NCBI RefSeq assembly: GCF_032854445.1
Contig: NC_088296.1
Location: forward strand, 17,719,485 to 17,783,484
Length of the DNA stretch: 64,000 nt
Reading direction: 5' to 3'
Source of the DNA: Liolophura sinensis
Taxonomy: Eukaryota > Mollusca > Polyplacophora > Chitonida > Chitonidae
The stretch's first letter is position 1. Every line of letters starts with the position of its first letter. Below the pieces are notes generated by a model. It did not search any database. It worked only from the letters and a program-made list of their open reading frames with translations, and was not told the DNA's origin. A program made the translations under genes and the position numbers. Of this stretch, positions 56,101 through 64,000 are shown piece after piece.

Positions 56101-57423
56101 CTACTCGGTGAAGATAGGATCACGTTCTGTTAAATATTTGAGGCCTGTAAAATGGGAAACGAACGTGATATCGCCTGTAACTCGGAACCAAGATAAAGAT
56201 TTACGAGTCAGATTGGTTTCTTTCTTAGTTTTGCACAGAAATAAAAGACGAAGAGATAGAACAACGTTATACCATATATATGCATCAAGATTTGTATGAC
56301 GATTCTAAACATGTATACAACTGGCGGGGAAAGACGTTTAATCCAGAGTGCAGGATACAGTGTACATAAGTGTGGACCTTTGACAAGTTACTGGCGAACT
56401 TTCAGCCGTGCGATATACCGACATGCGTACCGTATTTCTGCAAGGCAGTTGGTGTTCAACGAGGGTTTGGCTGCGCCAATTGTGATCAAGTCTAAACAAA
56501 TACAGTGAGAGCTAGAGATTCCCTGCCCAAGTCCGGACTTGAATTCGCAACTCACGCGTCCTAGACATTTAAAGGCAAGCGCCGTCACCCACTAGATCAC
56601 CGCCAGCTGTTTACCGCCTATATTAGACAAATAACAATTTCAAATGCGCATGGCAAAGTTTAACTAAAATTCTGCGATTCACCTAAACGGACATGTCCTT
56701 TTGTAGCTGTTAAAGTTCGTTAAATAAGTGTCAAAAAAAAACCAAAAGAAAAAAACAAAAAAAAAAAAAACAAAAAGCAAAAAACACAGCAACAAAATTC
56801 ATCTCTAATAAAAACGACACAATAAAAACAACCACAAGTATGGAAACTCCCGTTACCTTGAAATAGACACTTTTTTGAAACATACAGGACACGTCACACG
56901 TCGACGTCACAAGGACACGTATGATGAACATTCCACTCGACATGAAATATGCATATACACGTAAGCCACTGTGATGATCAGCTATCGCTTGCAGCAGAGA
57001 GGAGCACTTCAGTTGCATGTGACGAGTGCCAACTTCACATGTTGGTCTGTTTATATTTGTAAAAATGGTTATCACTGCTTCGTTAAATATTAATTTTGGT
57101 AAAACACATGCCAAAGGTCAGTGGTTTGAACGTAATCATTAAATAAGTTTGCTTTAAAGTTAACAATTTGACTTTACAATGTTAGGTAGACATTTGTGTT
57201 TTTACGCTTGTTGAAACATGTCCCTACACACTGTATCTCCTTTGTTGTAGCTGTAGATAGCCCTACTAACTCTGAAAATCAACGGTCATCGAATGGTCTT
57301 CTGGCTGGCGTGATTGTACTGGCGGTAATTTCGGCCGCGGTGATCGTGTATGCAGTCATCGCCACTGTCAAGGGACGCCACTGGTACAGAAGTCTGCAGC
57401 AAGAGATTAAATCTTCCTTTTGA
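35096..57423 (+). CDS. Gene 2: type I membrane protein with fucolectin/F5-8C-like and seven EGF-like domains
   Basis: Coding exons: 35096-35162, 38158-38298, 45372-45566, 47112-47318, 49196-49333, 49958-50095, 51665-51802, 53210-53347, 55086-55223, 55953-56090, 57251-57423. Every internal junction is phase 1 and the total is 1611 nt (536 codons plus stop). Order: signal peptide; EGF-like 1; a galactose-binding-like domain of the fucolectin/F5-8C type on two exons; six EGF-like domains of the scavenger-receptor/MEGF pattern, one per 138-nt exon; one membrane helix; a cytoplasmic tail of about 17 residues. Domain order resembles the multiple-EGF, F5/8C-containing surface proteins common in molluscs. 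Uniform phase 1 symmetry allows exon gain, loss or skipping without frame change. A role as a scavenger-type or recognition receptor is inferred. Confidence 0.85.
35850..37115. repeat. 45/48-bp minisatellite, about 27 copies, in gene 2 intron 1
   Basis: The left part (35850-36135) has 45-bp units with GTACAGGATCGAAAGCAAAA and GAGACAGTGGGATAG. The right part has 48-bp units with GTACAGCATAGAGAGTAAAA and CAGAGCAGC(A/G)ACGACAG. Unit lengths divisible by three leave several antisense frames open (up to 416 codons). The translations are hydrophobic repeats that appear in more than one frame, so I do not call a gene. Confidence 0.9.
37218..37275 (-). mobile_element. SINE tail fragment
   Basis: ATTTATTTATCTATTTGATTGG and TTTTACACTGTACTCAAGAA only, joined to unrelated sequence containing several ACAGAAT words. 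The rest of the intron to 38157 shows nothing else except (TCAA)n at its end. Confidence 0.6.
38158..38298 (+). CDS. Gene 2 exon 2: EGF-like domain 1
   Basis: A 141-nt exon (phase 1 to 1) encoding 47 residues from QCNTG to PTCQR, with CRCN, GDLGCQPGWSG and a closing cysteine. It is longer than the later 138-nt EGF exons and more divergent. The acceptor (cctgatag) has a poor pyrimidine tract because a (TCAA)n stretch at 38105-38142 occupies its place. The donor gtgagt is good. Confidence 0.75.
39098..39215 (+). mobile_element. Internally deleted SINE
   Basis: The head from GGCCTCCGTGGCTCATTTGG to CTCACCAATGCG is joined directly to the tail GAGTACGGCGTAAAATAC and (AAAT)n; the whole core of about 150 bp is missing. 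Confidence 0.75.
39313..40237. mobile_element. 925-bp element with perfect 99-bp terminal inverted repeats
   Basis: Positions 39313-39411 and 40139-40237 are exact reverse complements over all 99 bases, beginning TTTCTGCTCCGAGG. The 727-bp interior has no convincing ORF. Each arm carries a TGACGTCA palindrome. This looks like a non-autonomous DNA transposon (MITE-like), but I see no target-site duplication at the ends. It lies in a gene 2 intron. Confidence 0.6.
40238..41038. other. Intronic DNA with a short foldback
   Basis: ACGAAGTATTTACATGGTGA (about 40368-40388) is nearly repeated in inverse at about 40444-40466 (CACCATGTAAATACTACGT). Otherwise no feature. Confidence 0.4.
41039..44802 (+). 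mobile_element. hAT-superfamily DNA transposon (ZMYM1/TTF-zinc-finger type)
   Basis: The element carries the transposase described at 41685-44097. The 5' edge begins CAGGGGCCGCG within a G-rich stretch. Candidate 3' edges are the GCGGCCCCTG ending at 44721 or the CGCGGGCCCTG ending at 44802, both inverted partners of the 5' edge. hAT elements have short CAGGG-type inverted ends and 8-bp target duplications. The ends match, but no convincing 8-bp duplication is seen, so the boundaries are provisional. It lies within a gene 2 intron on the gene's own strand. Confidence 0.6.
41685..44097 (+). pseudogene. hAT transposase, near-intact, with two reading-frame breaks
   Basis: The main open stretch reads to 43658 and the C-terminal part is in another frame at 43648-44097. 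Counting from the TTG at 41925, visible parts are a TTF-type zinc finger (FQPQWF, LCHTC at 56-59, GFSNWKKAL, H96 and H102), a catalytic Asp in ILSDECTD (D225), a second in GQCYDAGG (D291), THCHGHALSLAVKD, and CPTRW. The other frame holds the hAT dimerisation signature GERSFSTARLLKSWLRSSM. Breaks: a one-base shift near 43650 and an apparent shift in the A-run at 41706-41717 near the N-terminus. The open frame actually extends upstream of 41925 to about 41731. With few breaks the insertion looks fairly recent. Either break could be a sequencing indel, most plausibly the A-run. Confidence 0.8.
45372..47318 (+). CDS. Gene 2 exons 3-4: fucolectin/F5-8C-like domain
   Basis: Exons 45372-45566 and 47112-47318 are both phase 1 to 1 and give about 134 residues. 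The first opens ENIAFLPRNVDSSSEF, with SMAFDGNLSTVFRS in the middle and IYSIRIYNG at its end. The second has LGDLSGFEIYVSKTS, an LCY...INC cysteine pair and AIREMEIN. NIA-x4-SS, AFDGN, SIRIYN and a final hydrophobic-REMEIN strand are hallmarks of the galactose-binding-like beta-sandwich used by fucolectins, tachylectin-4/pentraxin-type and F5/8C domains. The His-Arg-Arg fucose-binding triad is not evident, so the ligand is unknown. Confidence 0.78.
45645..46175. mobile_element. Cluster of inverted SINE copies in the fucolectin-domain intron
   Basis: A minus copy (45645-45840), a minus tail scrap (45890-45920), a plus copy lacking its head (45925-46080, CCAGGGGTGGTCGTGGG to GTAAAAAACC and (AAAT)n), then another minus scrap (46081-46175). 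The third case of minus-then-plus SINE order inside an intron of these genes. Confidence 0.72.
46176..47111. other. Intron between the two fucolectin-domain exons, mostly featureless
   Basis: Contains a short (CAA)n run at 46508-46525, a very degraded plus SINE (about 46790-46910), and a palindromic TGTACATA cluster at 47040-47065. Confidence 0.4.
47440..47600 (+). mobile_element. 5'-truncated SINE
   Basis: Plus orientation from GTTGGAAGGTCTGCGGCAAC through CATAATGCTGGCCGCCGTCG to (AAAT)n. Confidence 0.8.
47600..48560. other. Intronic DNA, nothing recognised
   Basis: No ORF, tandem array or repeat that I can place. Confidence 0.35.
48565..48765 (+). mobile_element. Diverged SINE copy
   Basis: Plus orientation: GGTGCAATAACAAAGAAGCC, GTTGAAGTCCAGCTCGTGCT, CATAATGCTGGTCGCCTTCG, AAATATTTTTGA; no A-rich tail remains. 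Confidence 0.6.
49196..56090 (+). CDS. Gene 2 exons 5-10: six EGF-like domains, one per 138-nt exon
   Basis: Exons 49196-49333, 49958-50095, 51665-51802, 53210-53347, 55086-55223 and 55953-56090 are each exactly 138 nt, phase 1 to 1, and encode 46 residues. The shared pattern is C-x3-(F/Y/H)-G-x2-C-x3-C-x-C-x5-C-x4-G-x-C-x4-C-x2-G-(Y/F)-x-G-x2-C, the short EGF-like or laminin-EGF-like module seen in MEGF and SREC scavenger receptors. Exons 9 and 10 are the closest pair (GRFG-x-KC, CHCKN, GTCDE and AAGYKG in both), so they probably arose by late duplication. Signals beginning N-G-T or N-E-S suggest N-glycosylation. Confidence 0.85.
50096..51395. other. Intronic DNA, nothing recognised
   Basis: Mostly AT-rich single-copy sequence up to the 40-bp repeat array. 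Confidence 0.35.
51395..51635. repeat. 40-bp tandem repeat carrying CRE-like octamers, just upstream of an EGF exon
   Basis: Six units at an exact 40-bp step. The octamer positions are 51403 (TGACATCA), 51443 (TGAGGTCA), 51483, 51523 and 51563 (all TGACGTCA) and 51603 (CGACGTCA). The array ends about 30 bp before the exon at 51665. Confidence 0.75.
51803..52745. other. Intronic DNA, nothing recognised
   Basis: No tandem repeat or coding signal that I can support. Confidence 0.35.
52745..52970 (+). mobile_element. SINE copy lacking its head
   Basis: Plus orientation from CTCTCACCAATGCGGCC through CATAATGCTGGCCGCCGTCG to (AAAT)n, with a small internal rearrangement around GTGGCAGACCTTCGTGGGAA. 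Confidence 0.75.
53305..54570 (+). repeat. 73-75-bp minisatellite seeded from the exon/intron junction of an EGF exon
   Basis: The last 43 coding bases of exon 53210-53347 (GGCTGTGAACCGGGATATC onward), the donor and about 30 intron bases are repeated roughly 17 times. The first repeats keep GATAGAG/GTAGGT, a donor-like site, at each copy. Later units read GGCTGTAAACCGGGATATCT with TGTGTAGGCCAGACTCA in the donor region. Confidence 0.88.
54570..55085. other. Intronic DNA after the junction-derived satellite
   Basis: No further repeat or coding signal up to the EGF exon at 55086. Confidence 0.35.
55620..55885 (+). mobile_element. Full-length SINE between the last two EGF exons
   Basis: Plus copy from GGAGCCTCCATGGCCTAGTGG (tRNA-like head) to GTATGGTGTAAAAACTCC and an AATAAAT tail, 67 bases before the exon at 55953. 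About 20% of head positions differ from the copy at 15988. Confidence 0.75.
56512..56608 (-). repeat. tRNA-like sequence of a different SINE or tRNA relic
   Basis: On the minus strand GGCGGTGATCTAGTGGGTGA (A-box-like) is followed about 45 bases later by GAATTCAAGTCCGGACTTG (B-box-like). The acceptor stem does not pair well and the middle lacks a clear anticodon arm, so a functional tRNA gene is not supported. It differs from the abundant SINE. Confidence 0.5.
56609..57250. other. Last intron of gene 2 with an A-rich tract
   Basis: A 60-bp A-rich run with scattered C and G at 56733-56795. No coding evidence on either strand, although the complement gives a spurious hydrophobic ORF. Confidence 0.4.
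57251..57423 (+). CDS. Gene 2 exon 11: transmembrane helix and short tail
   Basis: Starts after tttgttgtag in phase 1. A Ser/Asn-rich stalk (SPTNSENQRSSN) leads into a 23-25 residue hydrophobic helix beginning GLLAGVIVLAVISAAVIV, then KGRHWYRSLQQEIKSSF and TGA. YRSL fits the YxxPhi clathrin-adaptor sorting motif close to the membrane. No ITAM, NPxY or kinase motif is present, so autonomous signalling is unlikely. A donor (ggag/gtaaga) lies 9 nt after the stop, implying an intron in the 3'UTR. Confidence 0.82.
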
Positions 57424-57924
57424 ACCATGGAGGTAAGAGTACAGCTGATGTGGCGCTCGTGCAATAGACCGAATAATTAATGACCTCATAGTCTATGAAT
57501 TATGAGAATTAAATAGTACTTAAATATTAGTCAAGTAGTTAATTAGTTAAGTACTAACTAAGAACAACGGACCTCTTCTTATATTGGATGAATTTATATG
57601 CAATTAAATTCTCCTGCACTAAAGAAAAAAAGACTTTTTAAACTAATAGAATTTGTATTGAACAATTTCAAAATATGGACGTTTTTCGTCGACAAACATA
57701 CACATGCTTACATCTGCTTTCAAGGAACACTGATCCTCAAATGCTTGTTGGGGCACTGTGTTTTTTTAGATATTTCTATATTCATTGACGACCAGTTAGC
57801 ATGAGTTGTGTCGTTAAATATGAAGCATCAAAGTCTTACATAGTACGCGCTCCGTGAAGGAAATGAAATCGGAGACGTAGACATAACACTTGCAGTTCTT
57901 GACCCCAACCAATATGTGACCAAG

Positions 57925-58285
57925 ACTCCCGTGACACTTTGACTCCCCTGAGCTGGTGATTCTGATGATCTGACTCCGTAACTACTGTTGGAATCCCTTG
58001 ACTCCGTGCCTGCCATTGGAATCCCTTGACTCCGTGACTACCACAGTAATCCTTTGATTCCGTGACTACCACTGGAATCCTTTGATTCCGTGGCTACAAC
58101 CCGAATCCCTTGATTCTGTGCGACTACCACTGGAATCCCCAGACTCCGTCACTACCACTGGAATCCCTTGATTCTGTGACTATACGACTGGGATCCCTTG
58201 ATTCCGTGACTACCACTGGAATCCCTTGATTCCGTGACTACCACTGGAATCCCTTGATTCCGTGACTACCACTGGCACCCGCTGT
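57925..58285. repeat. About 28-bp minisatellite downstream of gene 2
   Basis: CCGTGACTACCACTGGAATC and CCTTGATT form the unit; roughly 12 copies, variable at the left edge. Confidence 0.82.
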
Positions 58286-58394
58286 CTTCATGACAGCAAC
58301 TTTTATATTGCAGTGCACGATTTGCTTTCTGGCCTTGACAGACATTTGATATGAGGACGTGAGAGGACAAATGTAATGCACGGTTGTACGAAAG

Positions 58395-58895
58395 GAGATT
58401 TGCACAGAGGTGTTGACAGAGTAAAATGACACATGTAATGTGAGATTTGGAGGAAGACTAAAGTGTTGACAGAGTAAAATGACACATGTAATGTGAGATT
58501 TGGAGAACAACAAAAGTGTTGACAGAGTAAAATGACAAATGTGATGTGAGATTTGGAGAAAGACAAAAGTGTTGACAGAGTAAAATGACACATGTAATGT
58601 GAGATTTGGAGAAAGATAAAAGTGTTGACAGAGTAAAATGACAAATGTGATGTGAGATTTGGAGAAAGAGAAAAAGTGATGAGAGAGTAAAATGACAAAT
58701 GTAATGTGAGATTTGGAGAAAGACAAAAGTGTTGACAGAGCAAAATGACACATGTAAAGTGAGATTTGGAGAAAGACAAAAGTGATGAGAGAGTAAAATG
58801 ACACATGTAATGTGAGATTTGGAGAAAGACAAAAGTGTTGAGAGAGTAAAATGACAAATGTGATGTGAAATTATGAAAAGACAAAAGTGATGGCA
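58395..58895. repeat. 53-bp minisatellite downstream of gene 2
   Basis: The unit includes TTGACAGAGTAAAATGACA, ATGTGAGATTTGGAGAAAG and ACAAAAGTG; about nine copies. Antisense ORFs across it (HITFVILLCQHF-like) recur in several frames and are not genes. Confidence 0.85.
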
Positions 58896-59086
58896 AAGTG
58901 TAATGCGTGATTTGACGTGAGGAATGGAAAAGACAAAAATGATGACATCTTAAAATGACAAGTGGGGTGGGAATCTAGACTCAGTAAGATGTATAAGTAG
59001 GGAAGGGCAAATTCCATCTGGGAGTAGTTGTGACAGTTTTCAGGAAACTAGAAATTTAGACTTTATACCTTGTCTTTCATTGTCAG

Positions 59087-59420
59087 GTGTCCAAGCAGAC
59101 GGAAGATGAAAGATCGTGAGAAGACCAAGCAAGCCTACAAGAACATGATTCCTGTTCAAACATGTAACTCCAGTGACCTCTATAGGCTGTCGTGTATCTT
59201 GTACGTGTTATTGAGCTCATCTTTCACATATCACTCAATGCTCACAGTTTTATCACCCAGCAGCCTTTATATTGTTTGCACAGACTGCTTTTCTACACTC
59301 CACATACATGTACATAGTAAAAACTCCCAGAATGGAACAAATTACTCAGCCTTCGTAAGGTTTGTTGTTTTAATGGAATGTTTTATCTTATTGAAATCCT
59401 TTCGTGATTTACTTTAATTT
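59087..59420 (+). other. Possible 3'UTR exon of gene 2
   Basis: The donor just after the gene 2 stop (57433) would pair well with the acceptor tctttcattgtcag ending at 59086. The sequence beyond has only short, unconvincing ORFs. The right end is not defined; the nearest clear AATAAA downstream is at 59878. This is inferred from splice-site quality and position only. Confidence 0.35.
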
Positions 59421-62079
59421 CTTGACTGGTACAGTCAGGAATATCAGTAATATCACATATTGCCACCATCACATTTGATATTCATATCTTTTTGTAATAA
59501 TTATGGTCCACATTTATTCAGGGTTTATTACAAGCACATTTGTAAATGTTTGCTGAATAAGACAAATGAAAAGAATCTACGAGGAAAGATGGATATACAT
59601 TCCTTGTAGGATAGAATGACTCCATCGTTTGTTCGAATCTAGCTGTTGCTGTGCCAGCTGCGGAATTTGACTCCAAATGTTTGACACGCACCTGCCAAAT
59701 GTTGGTGGTTAATACATCCAGGTTTCCTCCGTCCATTAGCTTGGACACTTTGAAAATAATTTTAAAACAATCACGGATACATGAAATAACAATGTTTTTT
59801 TTTCAAGCCACTTAAATTATGCAAGGTGAATTAACTTTAAAACGAACATAAAATCAGCCACTAAATCTGAAATAATTAATAAAGTAGTATTCCAGAAATG
59901 TTCCAAAAATTTTTAAAAAAAATCTACACCGTTTAACAAAACAATAAATAGCGAACAATCACCAGTACCTAGCCACTCATTTGGTGATGCCAATTTGCCA
60001 TGTTAGAGCTATCTGGAGTGACGTCACAAAACCTAGGAGCTCTCCAGTACTATCGGTATTAAGCTGTGTGACAATGAGAAAATACAAATGAAAACGCCTG
60101 CTACCCAACCAAAGAATTGCGTGTCCAAGGGGCCGGTATTTCTTTTAGTTTGGCGCTCGATCAGGGCGATGTTCGTTGACACAAGCACTGTATGTTAGCG
60201 GTCCTGCTTGTCCTCGTTCTGCATGGGTGTAGGCATTTGCCCTATCTGGCTGTGCGCTGTGCCGACTTCCAGGAATTTACCGAACATAGCAAGACCGTCT
60301 CAGCTATAACAGACTCTTTCATTCAGATAAATGGGGAGACATTTTCGTAATAAATCTGAGTACAGCACAGAACCTATATGTTTTTCATGAAAGCAAACAG
60401 ATGTACGTACATGTATAATATACAATAGGTCATTAGACAACATGCAGGAACGTTACCTATGTTGAAAACGTGTTATGTTTTTTTAAAAGTTTGAATGAAC
60501 AGCATATATTTATGCAGTCGTTTCTCCATACACATGTCCGCTTATAGTTCACACGCTGAATGTAACAAATATATCCCCAAACGCTTCGATATCGACTGCA
60601 AGTTGTGTAAAATCGAATCAGTTTAAGTTCGAACGGAGGTCTAGAGATCAAATCATAGTTTGTGCATAGTTTCCAGAAATAAAAGAAAATTTTTTCTTGT
60701 CAACCTCATCAAAATTGCTGTGCAGTCCATAAATTGACATCTGCAGGAGATATTTATGAATAACGTGTATATTACATGTACTGTAACAATGACTATATTC
60801 CCTCAGCACTAGAGAAAATTGAGAACAAACCGTATCTCATTTTGACATATCTTCAAGTGTCTTACGTTTGGATAATGAAATGAATAATGAATATTTCAAG
60901 GCCGTGTGCAAAGTCATATAACAACAACACCTTGCCACCATATTCACAAAATATTACATATTCAGCATATCCTAGTGGTGTGCATGGGTGAGCGTAATTC
61001 TGCGATTCATGCAGACCATGCTTATGTCACGTCAGTGAAATGCGCCGAGGTAATAGCTTATTCCCATAAGATGAAACAGACACCAAACATTCCCATTTCT
61101 GTAAGGAAAGCAGGAATAGATTGATATTCTACCTAAGACACAAATTGCTAAAACTGTGTGGTATAATTTGATGCTATAATTGGTTTACTGCTTCTACCAT
61201 TAACAAGTTCAACACGTCCATACCTTGTAATGAGTAAAAAAATGGAGATCTGAAAGGAGGGCAAAACAACCTATCTCATCCCATGACTAGAGTTCACCTG
61301 TTGACTCATCGCAAATTTCATTGTTGTTTACATTTGAGCTAGGATTAAAGCTAACTCCGTAACCCGGTCTGGTGTTCGGCATCCAAGGACACAGTCAGGT
61401 TTCAGATGACCTTCCTGTTCACATCAGAAAAACGTTCATACAAAAATAATTATATAGTTAAAATGAAACATTTAACATTTATGTTATTATGAGTGTGTAA
61501 TTTTTTTGGGAGAGCACATGTAGAGCTTCGCAAAATGTCTACTCCTAATTAAGTAGGGTGCGATGTATTAATATTAATCAGAGTTGTTTTTCCTGAAGTC
61601 TATTGACTCAACAGGCAAAACATCCAAGAAAGCAATTGCGAAGTCATTCATATAAGCTACAAGCTAGATACAGAAAACTGAATACATTTGGCGCATAACT
61701 CGTTACCCGCATTGCCTCCACGGAATATCAACCGCACATAAAAAGACATGAGAACAAAACCTATGTGGTCTATCCATTCATACTGATACAAGACAATAAG
61801 GTACTTTTGGAGAGTTTTTCAATGGTAAAATAGAGGATGCAACCAACGGTATCGACGCTTGGGGTATTCCTGAACTAGCTTTAAATGCATAATATTACTA
61901 GGGTGCGATTTCACCGACGTCAGCTTGAGGACAACACTGGCACATGCAGAAGTCCAAAAAGCAAAATCTTGATTCTTAAATAAGATCAGGAATTAAAACA
62001 GCAAATACAACAAAAAAGATCTACAAAATACTAAAACCAACTACTGTCATAATACAATATTCAATCACAGATATCGGCA
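59420..62079. other. Intergenic DNA, no gene recognised
   Basis: AT-rich, with short overlapping ORFs only. A lone TGACGTCA at 60018. If the minus-strand gypsy remnant kept a 3' LTR it should lie near 61-62 kb, but I could not delimit one. Confidence 0.4.
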
Positions 62080-64000
62080 CTAAGGTACCCATGCGGGTGG
62101 ACTGCATTGAATTGACCGGCGAGCTTTAGAGTCTAGGCGATCAGGCGTCACCCAAAGGGCTTTTTGCAAAGGTTCACCCCGGATTTGCACAATATATTGT
62201 ACACGGTTAGCAGTTTTACGCTGCGCTAACACCCTTTTGATCTTCTGATGTCCACGACTGGAAGATCCGAGATCTGACAAGTGACGAGGATCAACGAGAT
62301 TTGAGTCTCGATAGCGAATTGGCTTTCGCCGAGTGTGTTTAGGGCGGGTCAGAACTTCCGTAGTTTCATTCTCAGATGAAGTGTCCAAAGAGGAGGAAGG
62401 TGATGTCACCTTCACAGACTGATGAATGTTAGGTTGTTTCGTCGTAACCGTAATAGGAAAATACGGTTCAGGGCACGGTTCGCGCACATAAGTGATTTTC
62501 AGTCTATCCATGTGGATAGAACCTTTCACACGCTTCTTTGTCTCCGGGTCGTGCAGTAAAACAATATGAGGTGATGTCACTTCCTCAGTGACGTACGAAC
62601 CACTGTATCTAGGCTGTAACTTACGACCATGACTAGCTGGTTAATCCAGAAGATACACATAATCACCTTCAGAAACATGTAGCGTTTTGATGCGTCCGCG
62701 CTCCTTTTTCAACATGCTCTGCTGAGTTTTAATGGCAGCTTCTTTGACTTCACTGCGCACAGTATCCAACTGGTTAACAAGCGTCTCCAGATACTGCTGA
62801 ACGTGTGGACGAGACGCCTGAAGAACAGAGTCTGGTGAGGAAGTCAGGGGAAACGTGGGGGGTCGAGCATATATGACCTCGGAGGGAGAATACCCATGGT
62901 TAGAGCTCATGGACGAGTTCATTGCAAATTCAACGGCTGGCAACGGCTCATCCCATGTTGTAGTTGATCTTAGGGATGGTGTAAGTCGTTCGGTTAACGT
63001 TCGGTGGGTTCGCTCACATGCGCCAATGCAATGGTGCATGTACGCTGGGGTAAACTGCAAAGATACCTCAAGCAATTTACAAACACATCTGCTGTGAACT
63101 CAGATCCAGGATCCGAGATAAGGGCTCTACAAGTCCCAAAAGTGGTAAACAGGCGAAACAGCGCAGTTGTCAGTATGCAAGCGTCCTTGTTCGCCAGTGG
63201 AGCTGTGTATAGATACCGACTGAACATGTCAGTCGCCGTGAACACATAACGATAACTCTGAGAGGTGAGGGGTAGCGGTCCGAATAAATCCAGGTGCCAA
63301 ACTTTGAACGGAGCACCTGGCGTTGGATACGCCGTTATTCCAGATTTACTATGGGCCCGTGTCATTTTCATGCGCTGACACAAATCACATGCCTTGACAT
63401 AATCCCAAACAATCTGAGACATATTTCTAAAATAAAAATGTTCTCTTATTTTGTCAAGTGTGCCGTTTACAACCCCATGCCCAGCGAATGGAGAATCATG
63501 AAAGAGTTTTAACATACTGTTTATCACAATTTTGGTCAAAACAAGCTGATAATGTTTCAAGTCCATAGCCCTTTTCGATTTGGCAATCCTGGAATGAAAC
63601 AAAACATTCTGCACAACAATAAAATCAGACGATTCCAAAATAATCCGACGCGCTTCTTTCTGGGAATCTGGAAGCAGTACAGATTGCAAATAGTTCAACA
63701 TAGGGGTAATCTTGTTATCCACAGATTGCATTTTAGCTTTCAACGCTAAAATCTGTCTCTTGGAAAAGGAGCAAGCTGGTGACGTCTGTACGCTCTGGTT
63801 GGTGTAAATTCTGGTCATAAACTCCTGGCACCGTTACTATAGGAATTCCGGCTTCAGTGTCGGCATCATACACATCAGCTTTTACGTCATGCGAGCAATT
63901 TACACATTGTTTCTGTGGCCGAGCTGAACCGTTTGCTACAATTTCGGGTTGTAGTGTAACGGGTGGCAAGTTTTCATCCACTGAGGTGTCATCCCACTCA
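62080..64000 (-). pseudogene. Ty3/gypsy-type pol remnant: integrase and C-terminal region, broken, cut by window end
   Basis: Minus-strand segments at 63818-62994, 63075-62641 and 62580-62080. The first contains an H-x6-H...C-x2-C zinc-binding motif (H107, H114, C144, C147) and the first two catalytic Asp residues (HLDLFG, D177; ISDPGSEF, D236). The second begins after a one-base frame change near 63075 and holds the third acidic residue in ACERTHRTL. The second and third segments share a frame but are split by an in-frame TAA at 62641-62643, followed by a RYSGSYV motif like the gypsy GPY/F module. A further frame change is likely near 63800, where another frame extends to 63981 and beyond. 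No LTR was identified and the reverse transcriptase lies outside the window. Confidence 0.8.

Noticed and set aside
58238-58896. ORFs of 124-197 codons on the minus strand
   Set aside because: They are translations of the 53-bp minisatellite in several frames.
61550-61912. Possible LTR marked by TAGGGTGCGAT at about 61554 and 61900
   Set aside because: The shared word is only 11 bases and flanking sequence does not match; no LTR pair can be supported.

Overview
This is eukaryotic genomic DNA from an animal, most likely a lophotrochozoan and probably a mollusc. The evidence is long introns with GT..AG junctions, at least two dozen copies or fragments of one tRNA-derived SINE with an (AAAT)n tail, many minisatellites, and genes rich in C-type lectin, antistasin-like, EGF-like and fucolectin/F5-8C-like domains. 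I could not run a search, so the species is not identified. There are no bacterial operons. Nearly all long ORFs outside the exons below are transposon remnants or minisatellite shadows.

Two multi-exon host genes can be read exon by exon on the + strand. Gene 1 (7183-24478, 18 coding exons, phases consistent throughout, 2121 nt, 706 codons plus stop) encodes a predicted secreted protein. Its order is signal peptide, three C-type lectin domains, a cysteine-rich half-domain, three near-identical antistasin-like domains made by a 1.1-kb tandem duplication, a last cysteine-rich region, and a C-terminal tail built on an Arg/His/Lys/Gly hexapeptide. An AATAAA follows at 24585. I do not recognise this architecture; it is the main candidate for something undescribed. 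Gene 2 (35096-57423, 11 coding exons, 1611 nt, 536 codons plus stop) encodes a predicted type I membrane protein: signal peptide, one EGF-like domain, a fucolectin/F5-8C-like domain on two exons, six EGF-like domains on six 138-nt exons, one membrane helix and a short tail with a YxxPhi motif. Both products look like extracellular glycan- or protein-binding molecules and lie head to tail about 10.6 kb apart. A joint role in defence, mucus or matrix is inference only.

Layout: 1-7100, duplicated repeats, a foldback element and a 52-bp satellite; 7.1-24.6 kb, gene 1, with SINEs, a 44-bp satellite and the 1.1-kb triplication; 24.6-35 kb, repeat-rich intergenic DNA with a nested satellite and a decayed reverse-transcriptase element (minus strand, 29.6-31.3 kb); 35-57.4 kb, gene 2, whose introns hold a 45/48-bp satellite with long spurious antisense ORFs, a 925-bp element with perfect 99-bp inverted ends, a hAT transposon (41.0-44.8 kb), a 40-bp satellite carrying CRE-like octamers, and a satellite seeded from an exon/intron junction; 57.4-62 kb, a likely 3'UTR exon, two satellites and little else; 62.08-64.0 kb, the broken integrase end of a Ty3/gypsy-type element on the minus strand, running off the window.
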